DNA from: UBA8752 sp002336475
Lineage (GTDB): Bacteria; Bacteroidota; Bacteroidia; Flavobacteriales_D; Sanyastnellaceae
DNA: 64,000 nt
Assembly: GCA_943846755.1 (NCBI GenBank)
Contig: OX044365.1
Coordinates: 1-64,000, forward strand
Direction of reading: 5' to 3'
Shown: one piece after another, positions 1 through 7,977 of the stretch
Position numbering within the stretch: the stretch's first letter is position 1
Layout: every line of letters begins with the position of its first letter
Notes under the pieces: generated by a model
The model's database searches: none
Seen by the model: the letters and a program-made list of their open reading frames with translations, nothing else
Told to the model about the DNA's origin: nothing
Translations under genes and position numbers: made by a program

Positions 1-495
1 GAGCATTGGCGTGCCAACTTTTTCTTGCCAAGAATGTGAGTCTATATTTTCATAATAAAGATCTATGCCAGCTATAAATCTTCCGCCATTATTCAACCAT
101 GATTTTGCAATATTATTTATAACATCTGTAGGATTTTCTAAATAATATAAAACTTCCATAGAGTGAATCAGGTCATATTTATTTGGTGATTTAAAACTAT
201 TAATATCAGCAGTTATGTATTCTTCTTCGGCACCTCTAGAAATAGCAGCTTGAATCATTTGCTCTGCCCCATCGATCCCAACTGCCTTATTGCATAAGTT
301 ATGTTTAGCTATTTGCCTTACAACCCAGCCATTTCCGCAACCTAGGTCTAAAAAACTGAAGTTGTTTCCAATATCGACTCTTTCTTGTAATGCAAAGTCG
401 GTCATATTTTGAACAGAGATAGTATGCCCATTCTGCATACCAATATCCTTACCCTCTTCTAACCATTGCCCAAATACCTCAGTAGCACTTCTCAT
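1..495 (-). CDS. Class I SAM-dependent methyltransferase, 3' end cut by window edge
   Basis: An open frame runs from an ATG at 493-495 down to the window edge, 165 codons with no stop. The translation carries the SAM-binding motif I of class I methyltransferases (FLDLGCGNGW, about residues 48-57), an acidic GIDGAE strand and the post-motif HSMEVLYYLENP typical of methyltransferases acting on small molecules or quinone and lipid precursors. The C-terminal substrate part lies outside the window, so the substrate cannot be named. The MDR oxidoreductase lies 15 bases away, upstream on the same strand, so the two are probably co-transcribed. The fold assignment is firm; the function beyond methyl transfer is not. 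Confidence 0.85.
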   Translation of the reverse strand, partial: MRSATEVFGQWLEEGKDIGMQNGHTISVQNMTDFALQERVDIGNNFSFLDLGCGNGWVVRQIAKHNLCNKAVGIDGAEQMIQAAISRGAEEEYITADINSFKSPNKYDLIHSMEVLYYLENPTDVINNIAKSWLNNGGRFIAGIDLYYENIDSHSWQEKVGTPML

Positions 496-510
496 ATTAA
501 AATATTCTGG

Positions 511-1518
511 TTAACCTATCGTTATAGATATTTTTCCAAAATGTTTATTATCTATTTGATGTTGGAAAGCTGCTGCTAATTCAGATAAGTCAAAAGTATC
601 ACTTATCACTGGCTTAATGTCAGTTTTTTCTAAGTAATCAATCATAGCTAATTGAGAATCTTTATTTGCCATTGAAATGCCACTTAGCCTGATTTGTTTT
701 AAAAATATCCTTGGTAATACAATCTCACTAGCAGACGGTCCACTCAAAACACCAATAAGAGCGATATGACCTCCTAGCTTTGCGGCTCTTACAGATTCTG
801 CAAAAGTGCCACCGCCACCGACTTCAATGACATGATCAACCCCTTCATTATTGGTCTTAGCTAAAACTTCTTTGCCCCACTCAGGTGTTTCTTTGTAGTT
901 TATAAGCTCATCAGCACCTAAAGCTTTAAGTTTTTCTAATTTTTCTGCAGAAGATGAGGTTGCAATAACTTTCGCACCCATAGATTTAGCTAGTTGCAAT
1001 GCAAAAATAGAAACCCCTCCAGTACCTTGAACCAAAACTGTTTCTCCAGCCTTAAGTTTGCCGTCATCAACCAATGCCCTCCAAGCAGTAAGGCCAGCAC
1101 ATGGCAAAGTAGCTGATTCTTTTAAATCAAAGTTACTGGGAGTTCTTGTAATAGCAGATGCCTTAATGGCAATACATTCTGTTGCATATCCGTCCTCATG
1201 ATCTCCAATAAAACTTAATAGCTCATACTTAGGTGGACCGCTTTGCCAATTTGGAAAACATACACTCATTACGTGATCACCAACTTTCCACTCAGTAACA
1301 TCAGAGCCAACTTCTATTATTTTTCCTGCTGCATCCGATAAAGGGACCCTCTTATCCTCAGTTGGAATAGCTCCAAGAGCGACTAATAAATCATGATAAT
1401 TTAAGCTACTTGCTGCTACTTTAATAAGAACTTCATCAGATTTTGGCATAGGCACATCAGCATCACAGACTGATATATTTTCTAAACCACCTGGTTTAAT
1501 TAGTTGTATTTGTTTCAT
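511..1518 (-). CDS. Zinc-independent MDR oxidoreductase (quinone reductase / alcohol dehydrogenase-like)
   Basis: 335 residues, the usual length for the medium-chain dehydrogenase/reductase superfamily. The N-terminal GroES-like half (residues ~20-130) contains the SSLNYHDLLVALG and DAAGKIIEVGSDVTEWKVGDHV motifs. The Rossmann half begins with VLVQGTGGVSIFALQLAKSMGAKVI and binds NAD(P)H. The catalytic and structural zinc cysteine clusters are absent, which places it with quinone or enoyl reductases rather than zinc alcohol dehydrogenases. A clear GGAGAA Shine-Dalgarno sequence precedes the ATG. It lies just upstream of the partial methyltransferase on the same strand and 18 bases downstream of the SDR gene, so the three probably form one operon. 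The substrate is unknown. Confidence 0.9.
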   Translation of the reverse strand: MKQIQLIKPGGLENISVCDADVPMPKSDEVLIKVAASSLNYHDLLVALGAIPTEDKRVPLSDAAGKIIEVGSDVTEWKVGDHVMSVCFPNWQSGPPKYELLSFIGDHEDGYATECIAIKASAITRTPSNFDLKESATLPCAGLTAWRALVDDGKLKAGETVLVQGTGGVSIFALQLAKSMGAKVIATSSSAEKLEKLKALGADELINYKETPEWGKEVLAKTNNEGVDHVIEVGGGGTFAESVRAAKLGGHIALIGVLSGPSASEIVLPRIFLKQIRLSGISMANKDSQLAMIDYLEKTDIKPVISDTFDLSELAAAFQHQIDNKHFGKISITIG

Positions 1519-1536
1519 TTATGTTTTCTCCTTTTT

Positions 1537-2413
1537 TTAAAGCATATCAATTTTTTGATTAACAATATCTTTCAATAATAGACTTTCTGCAGACCTTGCA
1601 AAGGCCTCATCAATACCATTAAATCTTTCCTGATTAACTTGGCGGTAATTGGGGTGGGTAAAGATATATAACTCTCCATGATTAATAGCCTCAACAACTC
1701 TTTTACCAACAATAGAAACATCAATACCATCCTTTCACCATCTGTTTGGTTTGTTTTGAAAAGCTGCTTTCATTTTCAATTTGATAGTTTTCTGATTTGT
1801 ATTTATCTGGTCGATTTCTTTCAGAATCATATATGCGAGTTTGAACAAAAGCAGGACATAGAACAGATACACCAATACTTTTATCTTGTAGCTCTGCAGC
1901 CCAACTTTCAGACAAAGCAACTACAGCAGCCTTGCTTGCTGTATAGGCCCCACTATATGGAACCCCGCCCATGCCTGCCATTGAAGATACATTTAAGATC
2001 CAACCACCTTCGCCATGATTCTTAATAAGAGGAGTCATTACCTTTGCACCATAAACAACTCCCATTAGATTAACACCTAGTGCCCATTGCCAGCCTTCAG
2101 TTTCTTGATTTTCTATAGGTCCTGAGTCGCCGCCGACACCTGCATTATTAACAACCATATGAACCTTACCAAATTTCTCTATTGCTTTATCAGCAACTGA
2201 CTTCCATTGCATCTCATCAGCTACATCTAATAAAGCACCCAATACAGGAATTCCTAGTGACTCCAATTCTGCAGAAGATTTAAGTAAATTCTTTTCATCA
2301 ATATCAGCAAGAACTATATTCATCTTTTGCTCGCCTAATGCTTTAGCAATAGATAAGCCAATACCTTCAGCTCCTCCACTAATTACTGCAGTTCTTCCTT
2401 CAAATTTAAACAT
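1537..2413 (-). CDS. SDR-family dehydrogenase, interrupted by one frameshift near 1731
   Basis: Short-chain dehydrogenase/reductase. Visible are the TGxxxGIG-type cofactor loop (ISGGAEGIGLSIA, residues 11-23), NNAG, the catalytic Ser in LNVSSMAGMGG and YxxxK in YTASKAA. The first frame stops at 1721 after MVKGWY. The next frame continues without a stop as GIDVSIVGKRVVEAINHGEL and on to a TAA at 1537-1539, the expected C-terminal part of this family. One extra C (minus strand G) at 1731-1732 explains the break, and 877 bases is one more than a multiple of three. A sequencing error or a very recent mutation are both possible. The restored protein is about 291 aa. It leads the MDR/methyltransferase gene set. 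Confidence 0.85.
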
Positions 2414-2519
2414 TTTAAATATTTCCTTCCATAGAATTGATTGATTTTTTGTGTACTAACATTGTAGTTAAAATAAAGACTATGTATATAATTAAGCAAG
2501 CTAATAACAACAGGGCAAT

Positions 2520-3602
2520 ATGAAAACAAAAGTTATTTTAAGTATATTATTTTTTTCTAGTACGGTACTTTCAGACTATAAATATGAAACTATCCTAGAC
2601 AACTTAGATGATGCCTGGAGCATAGTGTTTTTAAGCGAAGATAAAGTTTTATATACTGAAATGCCTGGAAAATTAAAAATTGCTACTTTATCAGATAAGT
2701 CTATAACTAATATTAATAATGTTCCTAGTGTTCAATATGGAGGTCAGGGAGGACTATCAGAGGTAGTTCTTGACCCTGAATTTAAATCAAATAATATGAT
2801 TTATTTTAGCTATTCAGCTAAAGATGCAAATGGAAAATCAACATTGTTTTTGTCATCAGCTGAACTGAAAGAAAATTCATTAATTAATTCAAAGATTATA
2901 TTTGAAGCCAAGGCACCAAGAAGATCACCAGTTCATTTAGCTGCAAAAATTGCTTTTTTAGATGACGGCACTATTTTATTAGCTAGCGGTGATGGGTTTG
3001 ACCATCGTGAACAAGCTCAAACCTTAGATAACCATTTTGGGAAAATTATAAGAATTAACAAAGATGGCTCCATACCATTAGACAACCCTTTTTTAGATAC
3101 AAAGAATGCTCTTCCTGAAATCTATTCTTATGGTCACAGAAATATGCAAGGCTTGGTTGTAACCTCATCTGGAGATGTTTATGAGCATGAGCATGGCCCA
3201 AGAGGTGGTGATGAAATGAATCTTGTAGAGCCAGCATTAAATTATGGCTGGCCAGCTATTACATATGGGATAGACTATTCTGGTGCAATCATAAGCCCTT
3301 TTACAGAAAAAAATGGCATGGAACAGCCTCTACTTCATTGGACGCCATCCATTGCTCCTTCAGATATGATCTATTATGAGGGTGATATATATCCTGAATT
3401 GAAGGATACCTTTTTAGTAACAGCATTGGTTTCTAAAGATGTAAAAAAAGTTACTTTTATAGATAAAAATAATATTCAGGAAAGTCTATTTTCTGAATTA
3501 AATTCAAGATTAAGGAATATACAATCTTCTCCAAGTGGGGTTATTTATTTACTGACTGATGGGCCTAAAGGTAAATTAATTAAAGTTTTGCCTAAAGAAT
3601 AA
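2520..3602 (+). CDS. Exported PQQ-dependent glucose/sorbosone-type sugar dehydrogenase
   Basis: 360 residues starting with a short Sec signal peptide (MKTKVILSILFFSSTVLS), so it acts in the periplasm. It matches the six-bladed propeller family of soluble aldose dehydrogenases (YliI/GSDH type). Seen are GGLSEVVLDPEF, HFGKIIRINKDGSIP, SYGHRNMQGLV with the conserved His-Arg-Asn, and EHGPRGGDEMNLV, the acidic loop that binds PQQ and calcium in this family. The family oxidises aldose sugars and passes electrons to quinone or other acceptors. The stop codon overlaps the start of the following membrane gene (TAATG), so translation is probably coupled. The substrate cannot be told from sequence. Confidence 0.88.
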   Translation: MKTKVILSILFFSSTVLSDYKYETILDNLDDAWSIVFLSEDKVLYTEMPGKLKIATLSDKSITNINNVPSVQYGGQGGLSEVVLDPEFKSNNMIYFSYSAKDANGKSTLFLSSAELKENSLINSKIIFEAKAPRRSPVHLAAKIAFLDDGTILLASGDGFDHREQAQTLDNHFGKIIRINKDGSIPLDNPFLDTKNALPEIYSYGHRNMQGLVVTSSGDVYEHEHGPRGGDEMNLVEPALNYGWPAITYGIDYSGAIISPFTEKNGMEQPLLHWTPSIAPSDMIYYEGDIYPELKDTFLVTALVSKDVKKVTFIDKNNIQESLFSELNSRLRNIQSSPSGVIYLLTDGPKGKLIKVLPKE

Positions 3603-4447
3603 TGAATATAGCAAAGTACCCATTTGCCATATTATCTGCAGCATTATTTACAGTAATGTTGATTACTCCTATATCATCGATATCAAATCTAATTTGGCTA
3701 GCATCTGCTGATATGCCTGTAGGATTTATTACTTGGATTGAAGTCATTCTGTTTGATTTTCAAAGACTGGGAATTGCTTTATATGCTGTAGTTATTATTG
3801 GTTTTGGTATAGCTTTCTCAGTTGCTGGGTTAATTTCTAAATACAGTTCTTATAGTGGAAAGTATCTATTTGCAGTTGCGGGAGCTGTTGCCATTGGGAT
3901 GGCATTATTTTTGATGGTTGAACTCTTATTTCAAACACAACTATTAGGTGGTAATAGAAGCATCATAGGTAAGATACTGCATTGTGTAGCTGGGTTTTTA
4001 GGTGGTTATTTCTTTTATTCTCTTGTTTCTGTTCAAAGAAGTTATACCTTTATTATTAGGTTTTTAGGTATTTTATATGCCTACCTAGTATTAGGCTCAG
4101 CACTTGGGTGGATTTTTACACCAATTAGTGCGGCTGCTGATTTTGGATTTGTATTAAATGAATTATCACAAGCTGCACAAAATGCTTTACTAAGAGATTT
4201 CACGTCCTTTTTTGTTGCAACATTCTTATTTATGGTTTTGGGTGTGATTACCTTAAACCCAATTTGGTTTTTTTCAGTTGCAATAATTTATATTGGAGCT
4301 GCAATATTTAACTTAATTGCTATTTACGTTCACGGTACAAGTTATAACCAAATATTTATTTTTGAATTTATCTTGGGTGGCTGGCCAGCAATCTTAGGGT
4401 TAACGATCATTTTAAACAACGACAGAACTAAAAATAAATTCTTATAA
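3602..4447 (+). CDS. Multi-pass membrane protein of unknown function
   Basis: 281 residues with about seven or eight hydrophobic segments (residues ~8-30, 55-80, 88-112, 125-143, 150-172, 200-222, 226-246, 252-272) and very short polar loops. I do not recognise a family motif. The ATG overlaps the stop of the sugar dehydrogenase by one base, which ties the two in one transcript. A role as membrane partner or electron-accepting anchor for the dehydrogenase is possible but is inference only. It converges with the next gene, 12 bases away. Confidence 0.7.
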   Translation: MNIAKYPFAILSAALFTVMLITPISSISNLIWLASADMPVGFITWIEVILFDFQRLGIALYAVVIIGFGIAFSVAGLISKYSSYSGKYLFAVAGAVAIGMALFLMVELLFQTQLLGGNRSIIGKILHCVAGFLGGYFFYSLVSVQRSYTFIIRFLGILYAYLVLGSALGWIFTPISAAADFGFVLNELSQAAQNALLRDFTSFFVATFLFMVLGVITLNPIWFFSVAIIYIGAAIFNLIAIYVHGTSYNQIFIFEFILGGWPAILGLTIILNNDRTKNKFL

Positions 4448-4459
4448 ATCTCAATTCGA

Positions 4460-4957
4460 TTAGCTTACCCTAAAAAACATAGTCCTAATAAAAGCTACAG
4501 AACTCTGAACTAGAAAAAGCATTAAACAAATAATATATATTTGTGATGGTTCATAAAAGTTATTAACTATCATTAATAATGAGAGTACAAATATAGTTGA
4601 GAGAATCCCTGTTTGAAATAAATATAATTTAATTGGAAAAATATCTTTATGCCCTAAAGATCGAAGATGAAGCATTTTTCTTGGGAATATTATTAACCCT
4701 ATTACAGAGTAAATACTCATAACCCAAAAACACATTAACCAGGCAGCTTCAAAATTTTCACCACTAAATATAGCAAATGGAATAATAGAACCAAACATGG
4801 CGCCAAAAGCAGAATAGGTTAATAGCTGTACTCTAAAATTATCTGGATCTGAAAACCCTTCAGAGGTTCTGCTTAGGCCAATTAATATTGCAGAAAAACC
4901 AATTATTCCTAGAGCGATTTGTCCTATTAGTTGAAATGCTGCAAAATTTGGTTCCAT
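4460..4957 (-). CDS. Small four- or five-helix membrane protein, unknown
   Basis: 165 residues with hydrophobic spans at about 10-27, 46-65, 72-92, 110-130 and 137-157. The first span is followed by a polar GLSRTSEGFSDPDNFR loop. No recognised catalytic motif. It lies 18 bases after the exported MDR enzyme on the same strand and is likely transcribed with it. Composition and codon use match the neighbours. Confidence 0.65.
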   Translation of the reverse strand: MEPNFAAFQLIGQIALGIIGFSAILIGLSRTSEGFSDPDNFRVQLLTYSAFGAMFGSIIPFAIFSGENFEAAWLMCFWVMSIYSVIGLIIFPRKMLHLRSLGHKDIFPIKLYLFQTGILSTIFVLSLLMIVNNFYEPSQIYIICLMLFLVQSSVAFIRTMFFRVS

Positions 4958-4975
4958 ATTAATTAGTGTATCCTA

Positions 4976-6076
4976 TTACTCAATTGGGCTTGGAACTATA
5001 AGCACCTTGCCATTTCTGCCGCCTTCCCATGCACGGGTGACAGCTTGCTCAATTTGATCAACTGTAAAGCGAGAATCAATGTTAGCTTTTAAGGTGCCAT
5101 TTACGATCAAAGGAATTACCTGCCCAAAAGCTTCTTGTTTATCCTGCATAGTTGCCGTCTGATACCACTTATAAAGCCAGAAGCCACGCAGGCGAGTGTC
5201 ATTAAAAATAACTTTTCCTGTGTTAAGACTAGCAGGCTTGCCTGATAAAACTCCATAAGTTACTAATGTGCCACCATAACCTAAGCTGTCTGCTAGACGA
5301 CCATAAGTATCGCCACCAACAGGATCTAGTGCTAACACAATTGGTGCATTATCTGTTGCTATAGCTATTTGTTTAGCAAGATCTGGTCCATCAATTAAAA
5401 CAACATCTGCACCTTTGGCTTTAAGATCTTCAGCCAAACCTTCTCGGCGAACAATGTTTACGGTTTTAATACCACGCTGTTTTGCCAACTGAATAACATA
5501 ACCGCCAACTGCAGAATTAGCAGCACTTTGTGCAATCCATTGACCTTCTTTAATATCTTCGAAGGAGGTAAGCATTAATAATGCAGTTAATGGATTCACA
5601 GCTGACATTGCAAGCTGCTCAATCACCTCAGCACTAATAGGTCCTAGGTCAGGTAATGGCAAAAAACCTTCAGCTGGACCCACTAATTCTTCAGCCCAGG
5701 TACTTCCGCTAGCAAGAAGTACTAACTGGCCAACTTTTAAACTCTTTACTCCTGATGATATTTCCTTAACACGGCCAACGCCCTCACTACCAGGTCTTGC
5801 AGGCAAGACAGCATCAACACCATAATTTCCAGCAATCTGTAATACATCAGAAGGATTAATAGGTGCGGCTAACACCCGAACTCGAACCTCTCCTTTATTT
5901 AGTGCACGAGATGCTTCTGTTTTAACTTCGAGTACATCAGCAGGATTACCTATCTGGCTATAGCTAACATATTTAGTTTGAGAGTTATGCTCATGGCCAG
6001 AATGATGGCCAGACATTACAAAAGGGCTAAAAACCAAAATAAGTGCAAAAGTTTTAATAATAGATAAGTGTTTCAT
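4976..6076 (-). CDS. Exported MDR oxidoreductase with His-rich N-terminus
   Basis: 366 residues. The first ~22 residues form a Sec signal peptide (MKHLSIIKTFALILVFSPF...), followed by a His-rich stretch GHHSGHEHN that could bind metal. The rest is a medium-chain dehydrogenase/reductase: GroES-like half (NPSDVLQIAGNYG, PGSEGVGRVKEI) and a Rossmann half (GQWIAQSAANSAVGGYVIQLAKQRG), closest in style to 2-enoyl-thioester reductase (MECR/ETR) enzymes, without zinc-ligand cysteines. NAD(P)H-dependent enzymes are normally cytosolic, so a signal peptide here is odd. Either the enzyme is membrane-tethered, the N-terminus is an uncleaved anchor, or it uses cofactor outside the cytosol. Confidence 0.85.
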   Translation of the reverse strand: MKHLSIIKTFALILVFSPFVMSGHHSGHEHNSQTKYVSYSQIGNPADVLEVKTEASRALNKGEVRVRVLAAPINPSDVLQIAGNYGVDAVLPARPGSEGVGRVKEISSGVKSLKVGQLVLLASGSTWAEELVGPAEGFLPLPDLGPISAEVIEQLAMSAVNPLTALLMLTSFEDIKEGQWIAQSAANSAVGGYVIQLAKQRGIKTVNIVRREGLAEDLKAKGADVVLIDGPDLAKQIAIATDNAPIVLALDPVGGDTYGRLADSLGYGGTLVTYGVLSGKPASLNTGKVIFNDTRLRGFWLYKWYQTATMQDKQEAFGQVIPLIVNGTLKANIDSRFTVDQIEQAVTRAWEGGRNGKVLIVPSPIE

Positions 6077-6206
6077 GTTGATGCTCCGTTAGTTGTTTGT
6101 GAAGTTTATAGATAGATTAAATTGATTAGTATTACGATGCCTTAAACAAATCCTGCATGCAACCTTATGATTGCAAGCCGGTCTTTCTATTCTATAGGTT
6201 TTTAGA

Positions 6207-7484
6207 TTAAGGTTCATTGCGCTCAAACCATTTTCCAAGATAAATACCGACCAGTGCCCATAAGCTGGCTATTCCGGCACCAACTGCAGCAACTGCAGCC
6301 AAGCCTAATCCTAAACCTTGTGTAAGTCCTGTAAATAACCAAGCAGTAAGCATATCGCCACCTCGATAGGCAACAATATCAATAACAGGCTTTGCTTTGA
6401 AACGAGTTTCTTGATTAACAAGCGTAAATAACATTTCACGGGCAGGACGAGTCACCGCATAATTACCAGCACGGCGGATGACCTGCAATACCACAACTAC
6501 TCCTAATAAAGGAGAAATTGCCAATACTAGCAGACCGATACAAATCATTATTGGAACCATGGCAATAGTTACAGGCATACCGAATTTCGTAACAATGCGG
6601 CTTGTTGCAAATAGCCCAGTAGAGATTGCTAAAATATTTACTGCAAGATCCATTTGAGCCCAAATAACAGAACGTTCAGGGCGACTAAAATCGCTCAATA
6701 AGTTTTTTAATTCGAAATAAACAAATGAGCTTATGCCAGTATATAAAAAAATAAATAAACCAATCGATAATAGATATGGATTAGAGAAAAATATTTTAAA
6801 GCCTGCAAGTGGATTTCCACCAATTGATTGATTGGAAATAGGTATATCTAACGCCTCATTATTTAATTCTTTTGCCTTCAATGATTGGAGATAAAAAATA
6901 ATTGGAATTGGAATAAATAGCATCATGCTAGCGATAAGCATCAAGTTATCAGTACCTAAGGAAACTGAAAAAAATGCAGTAATCGATGGTCCAATCAGAC
7001 CGCCCACGCTAGCACCAACTGCAATAATACCGAAAAGCCTGCCTGATTGCTCTTTACTGAATAGCTCTGACATAAAGGTCCAAAAAACAGAAATATGAAA
7101 AAGACTAAATACGCTTACCCAAACATAAAATGATTTATCAATTACAGTTCGATCCTCAAAAACAGATCCTAGAGCATAAAAAATAATAAATGATATCGCA
7201 AAAATGCCGTACATAGTTGGCACCAATAATCGAAAACGAAACTTCGAAACCATAACCCCATATAGCGCTACGATTGCAGTGCTAATAAAAAAATTTAGGG
7301 TCCACAACCAACTTACCTCTGCATCTGTCCAGTCACTAGCCATAGCATCGCGAACTGGTCGCAAAATATAATAGGCTGACATCAAGACGACCACAAATAA
7401 AAATGAAAAAATTACAGCTTTAACTTCTTTCTCTTTAACCTTAGAGGCAGTTTTTAAAAAATTTATCATTAGATTTTTGATCAT
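6207..7484 (-). CDS. MFS-type / ATP:ADP antiporter-like carrier
   Basis: 425 residues with about eleven or twelve transmembrane segments. The N-terminal YYILRPVRDAMASD motif is typical of the bacterial and plastid ATP/ADP translocase (AAA, NTT-like) family and its relatives in free-living bacteria, as is the FWTFMSELFSKEQSGRLFGIIAVGASVGGLIGP loop. A second motif, RRAGNYAVTRPAREMLFTLVNQETRFKAKP, near residue 345 is also characteristic. In free-living bacteria such proteins are usually annotated as MFS transporters of unknown substrate, so nucleotide exchange is not demonstrated. It lies just beyond the distal end of the putative guaA cassette array. Confidence 0.85.
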   Translation of the reverse strand: MIKNLMINFLKTASKVKEKEVKAVIFSFLFVVVLMSAYYILRPVRDAMASDWTDAEVSWLWTLNFFISTAIVALYGVMVSKFRFRLLVPTMYGIFAISFIIFYALGSVFEDRTVIDKSFYVWVSVFSLFHISVFWTFMSELFSKEQSGRLFGIIAVGASVGGLIGPSITAFFSVSLGTDNLMLIASMMLFIPIPIIFYLQSLKAKELNNEALDIPISNQSIGGNPLAGFKIFFSNPYLLSIGLFIFLYTGISSFVYFELKNLLSDFSRPERSVIWAQMDLAVNILAISTGLFATSRIVTKFGMPVTIAMVPIMICIGLLVLAISPLLGVVVVLQVIRRAGNYAVTRPAREMLFTLVNQETRFKAKPVIDIVAYRGGDMLTAWLFTGLTQGLGLGLAAVAAVGAGIASLWALVGIYLGKWFERNEP

Positions 7485-7547
7485 TTTGCCCCCTATCTCT
7501 CAATGATTAATAATCTTTCAAGCATCATAATTAAGCGCTTGAAAAAG

Positions 7548-7566
7548 TTTTGTATTAATTTTGTAT
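7548..7566 (-). repeat. Degenerate paired TTTTGTAT repeat beyond the array
   Basis: Two TTTTGTAT copies about 11 bases apart, a weaker version of the paired GTTTGTAAC repeats seen at each cassette junction to the right. It lies between the distal guaA-like core and the start of the carrier gene. In AT-rich DNA this could be chance. Confidence 0.3.
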
Positions 7567-7661
7567 ATGCTTACACAATATAGACATAGAGTGGATAATA
7601 GCAAGCAGGCAAACTAATCATACTAGTATATAAAACCATACCAAGGCAAAGAATTTTTGCT

Positions 7662-7684
7662 CTATTCCCACTCAATAGTTGCTG
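7662..7684 (-). repeat. Distal copy of the guaA 3' end (core B, attR-like)
   Basis: Plus-strand CTATTCCCACTCAATAGT, then one mismatch, then GCTG: 22 of 23 bases equal to 10700-10722. On the minus strand it still encodes SATIEWE followed by TAG, compared with PATIEWE-TAG in GuaA. It marks the far end of the array. Confidence 0.85.
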
Positions 7685-7775
7685 ATTTAGGGAGCCTTAT
7701 AGACAAAGGGCTACAAGCACGAAAATAAAAGCGTGTAATTTTCGTGTAACTCTTACCTTCTATTTTTGTGTTCAT
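7662..7775 (-). CDS. Possible 37-aa ORF ending in a GuaA-like SATIEWE tail
   Basis: An ATG at 7773-7775 opens a 37-codon frame that ends exactly on the guaA-like terminus (SPLSIRLPKSATIEWE, stop TAG). It runs through the paired repeat and hairpin of junction B. No good Shine-Dalgarno sequence is seen. It may be a fortuitous frame created when the guaA end was copied, or the relic of a displaced coding end. Coding status is doubtful. Confidence 0.25.
   Translation of the reverse strand: MNTKIEGKSYTKITRFYFRACSPLSIRLPKSATIEWE
7718..7750 (-). repeat. Junction B: hairpin plus paired GTGTAA repeat
   Basis: CACGAAAAT at 7718-7726 and ATTTTCGTG at 7738-7746 form a perfect 9-bp inverted repeat. Two GTGTAA copies (7733-7738 and 7744-7749) lie 11 bases apart within it. 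This is a diverged form of the GTTTGTAAC pair plus hairpin found at the other junctions. Confidence 0.5.
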
Positions 7776-7782
7776 TTACAAA

Positions 7783-7881
7783 TTAATTTAATAAGCTTTG
7801 GTTATTAGCAACGAATGCTATAAAGAAATATCCCATTGCACATAATGTTAAAAAAATTAAATACTTCTTTTGTCTTTTCAT
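7783..7881 (-). CDS. 32-aa single-span membrane peptide in a cassette
   Basis: ATG at 7879-7881, TAA at 7783-7785. The peptide starts with a basic MKRQKKY and has one hydrophobic helix (LIFLTLCAMGYFFIAFVA). It begins 3 bases after the guaA-like core at 7885-7896, whose minus-strand GGGAATGAG could serve as a weak ribosome-binding site. A basic start followed by one helix suggests a small inner-membrane peptide. The position, one gene per core, supports it being a true cassette gene, but its size makes this uncertain. Confidence 0.5.
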   Translation of the reverse strand: MKRQKKYLIFLTLCAMGYFFIAFVANNQSLLN

Positions 7882-7884
7882 CTC

Positions 7885-7896
7885 ATTCCCACTCAA
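7885..7896 (-). repeat. guaA-like core C
   Basis: ATTCCCACTCAA, 12 bases equal to the guaA 3' end, directly upstream (minus strand) of the 32-aa peptide. It begins an ~85-bp block that is repeated at 9407-9493. Confidence 0.65.
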
Positions 7897-7969
7897 CTTT
7901 AGGGTTAAAAAACCTCTTAAGAACAATGGCTTACAAGGAGAATTTTGTAGTTTGCAACCACTTTGTAAC
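7885..7969 (-). repeat. Junction C, ~85-bp copy of the junction module
   Basis: Core, then AGGGTTAAAAAACC, a hairpin (7907-7938, imperfect, followed on the minus strand by six T), then the paired repeat GTTTGCAAC / CTTTGTAAC at 7950-7969. The block is clearly homologous to 9407-9493: shared words include AAGAACAATGG, TTACAAGG and TTTGTAACTC in the same order. The hairpin plus T-run could also stop transcription coming from the 56-aa gene. Confidence 0.7.
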
Positions 7970-7977
7970 TCAGTGCA

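Noticed and set aside
7586..7603. Inverted guaA-like core near 7,590 (ATAGAGTGGATAATAG)
   Set aside because: Only partial identity, opposite orientation and no paired repeat or hairpin in the right order; likely chance in AT-rich DNA.
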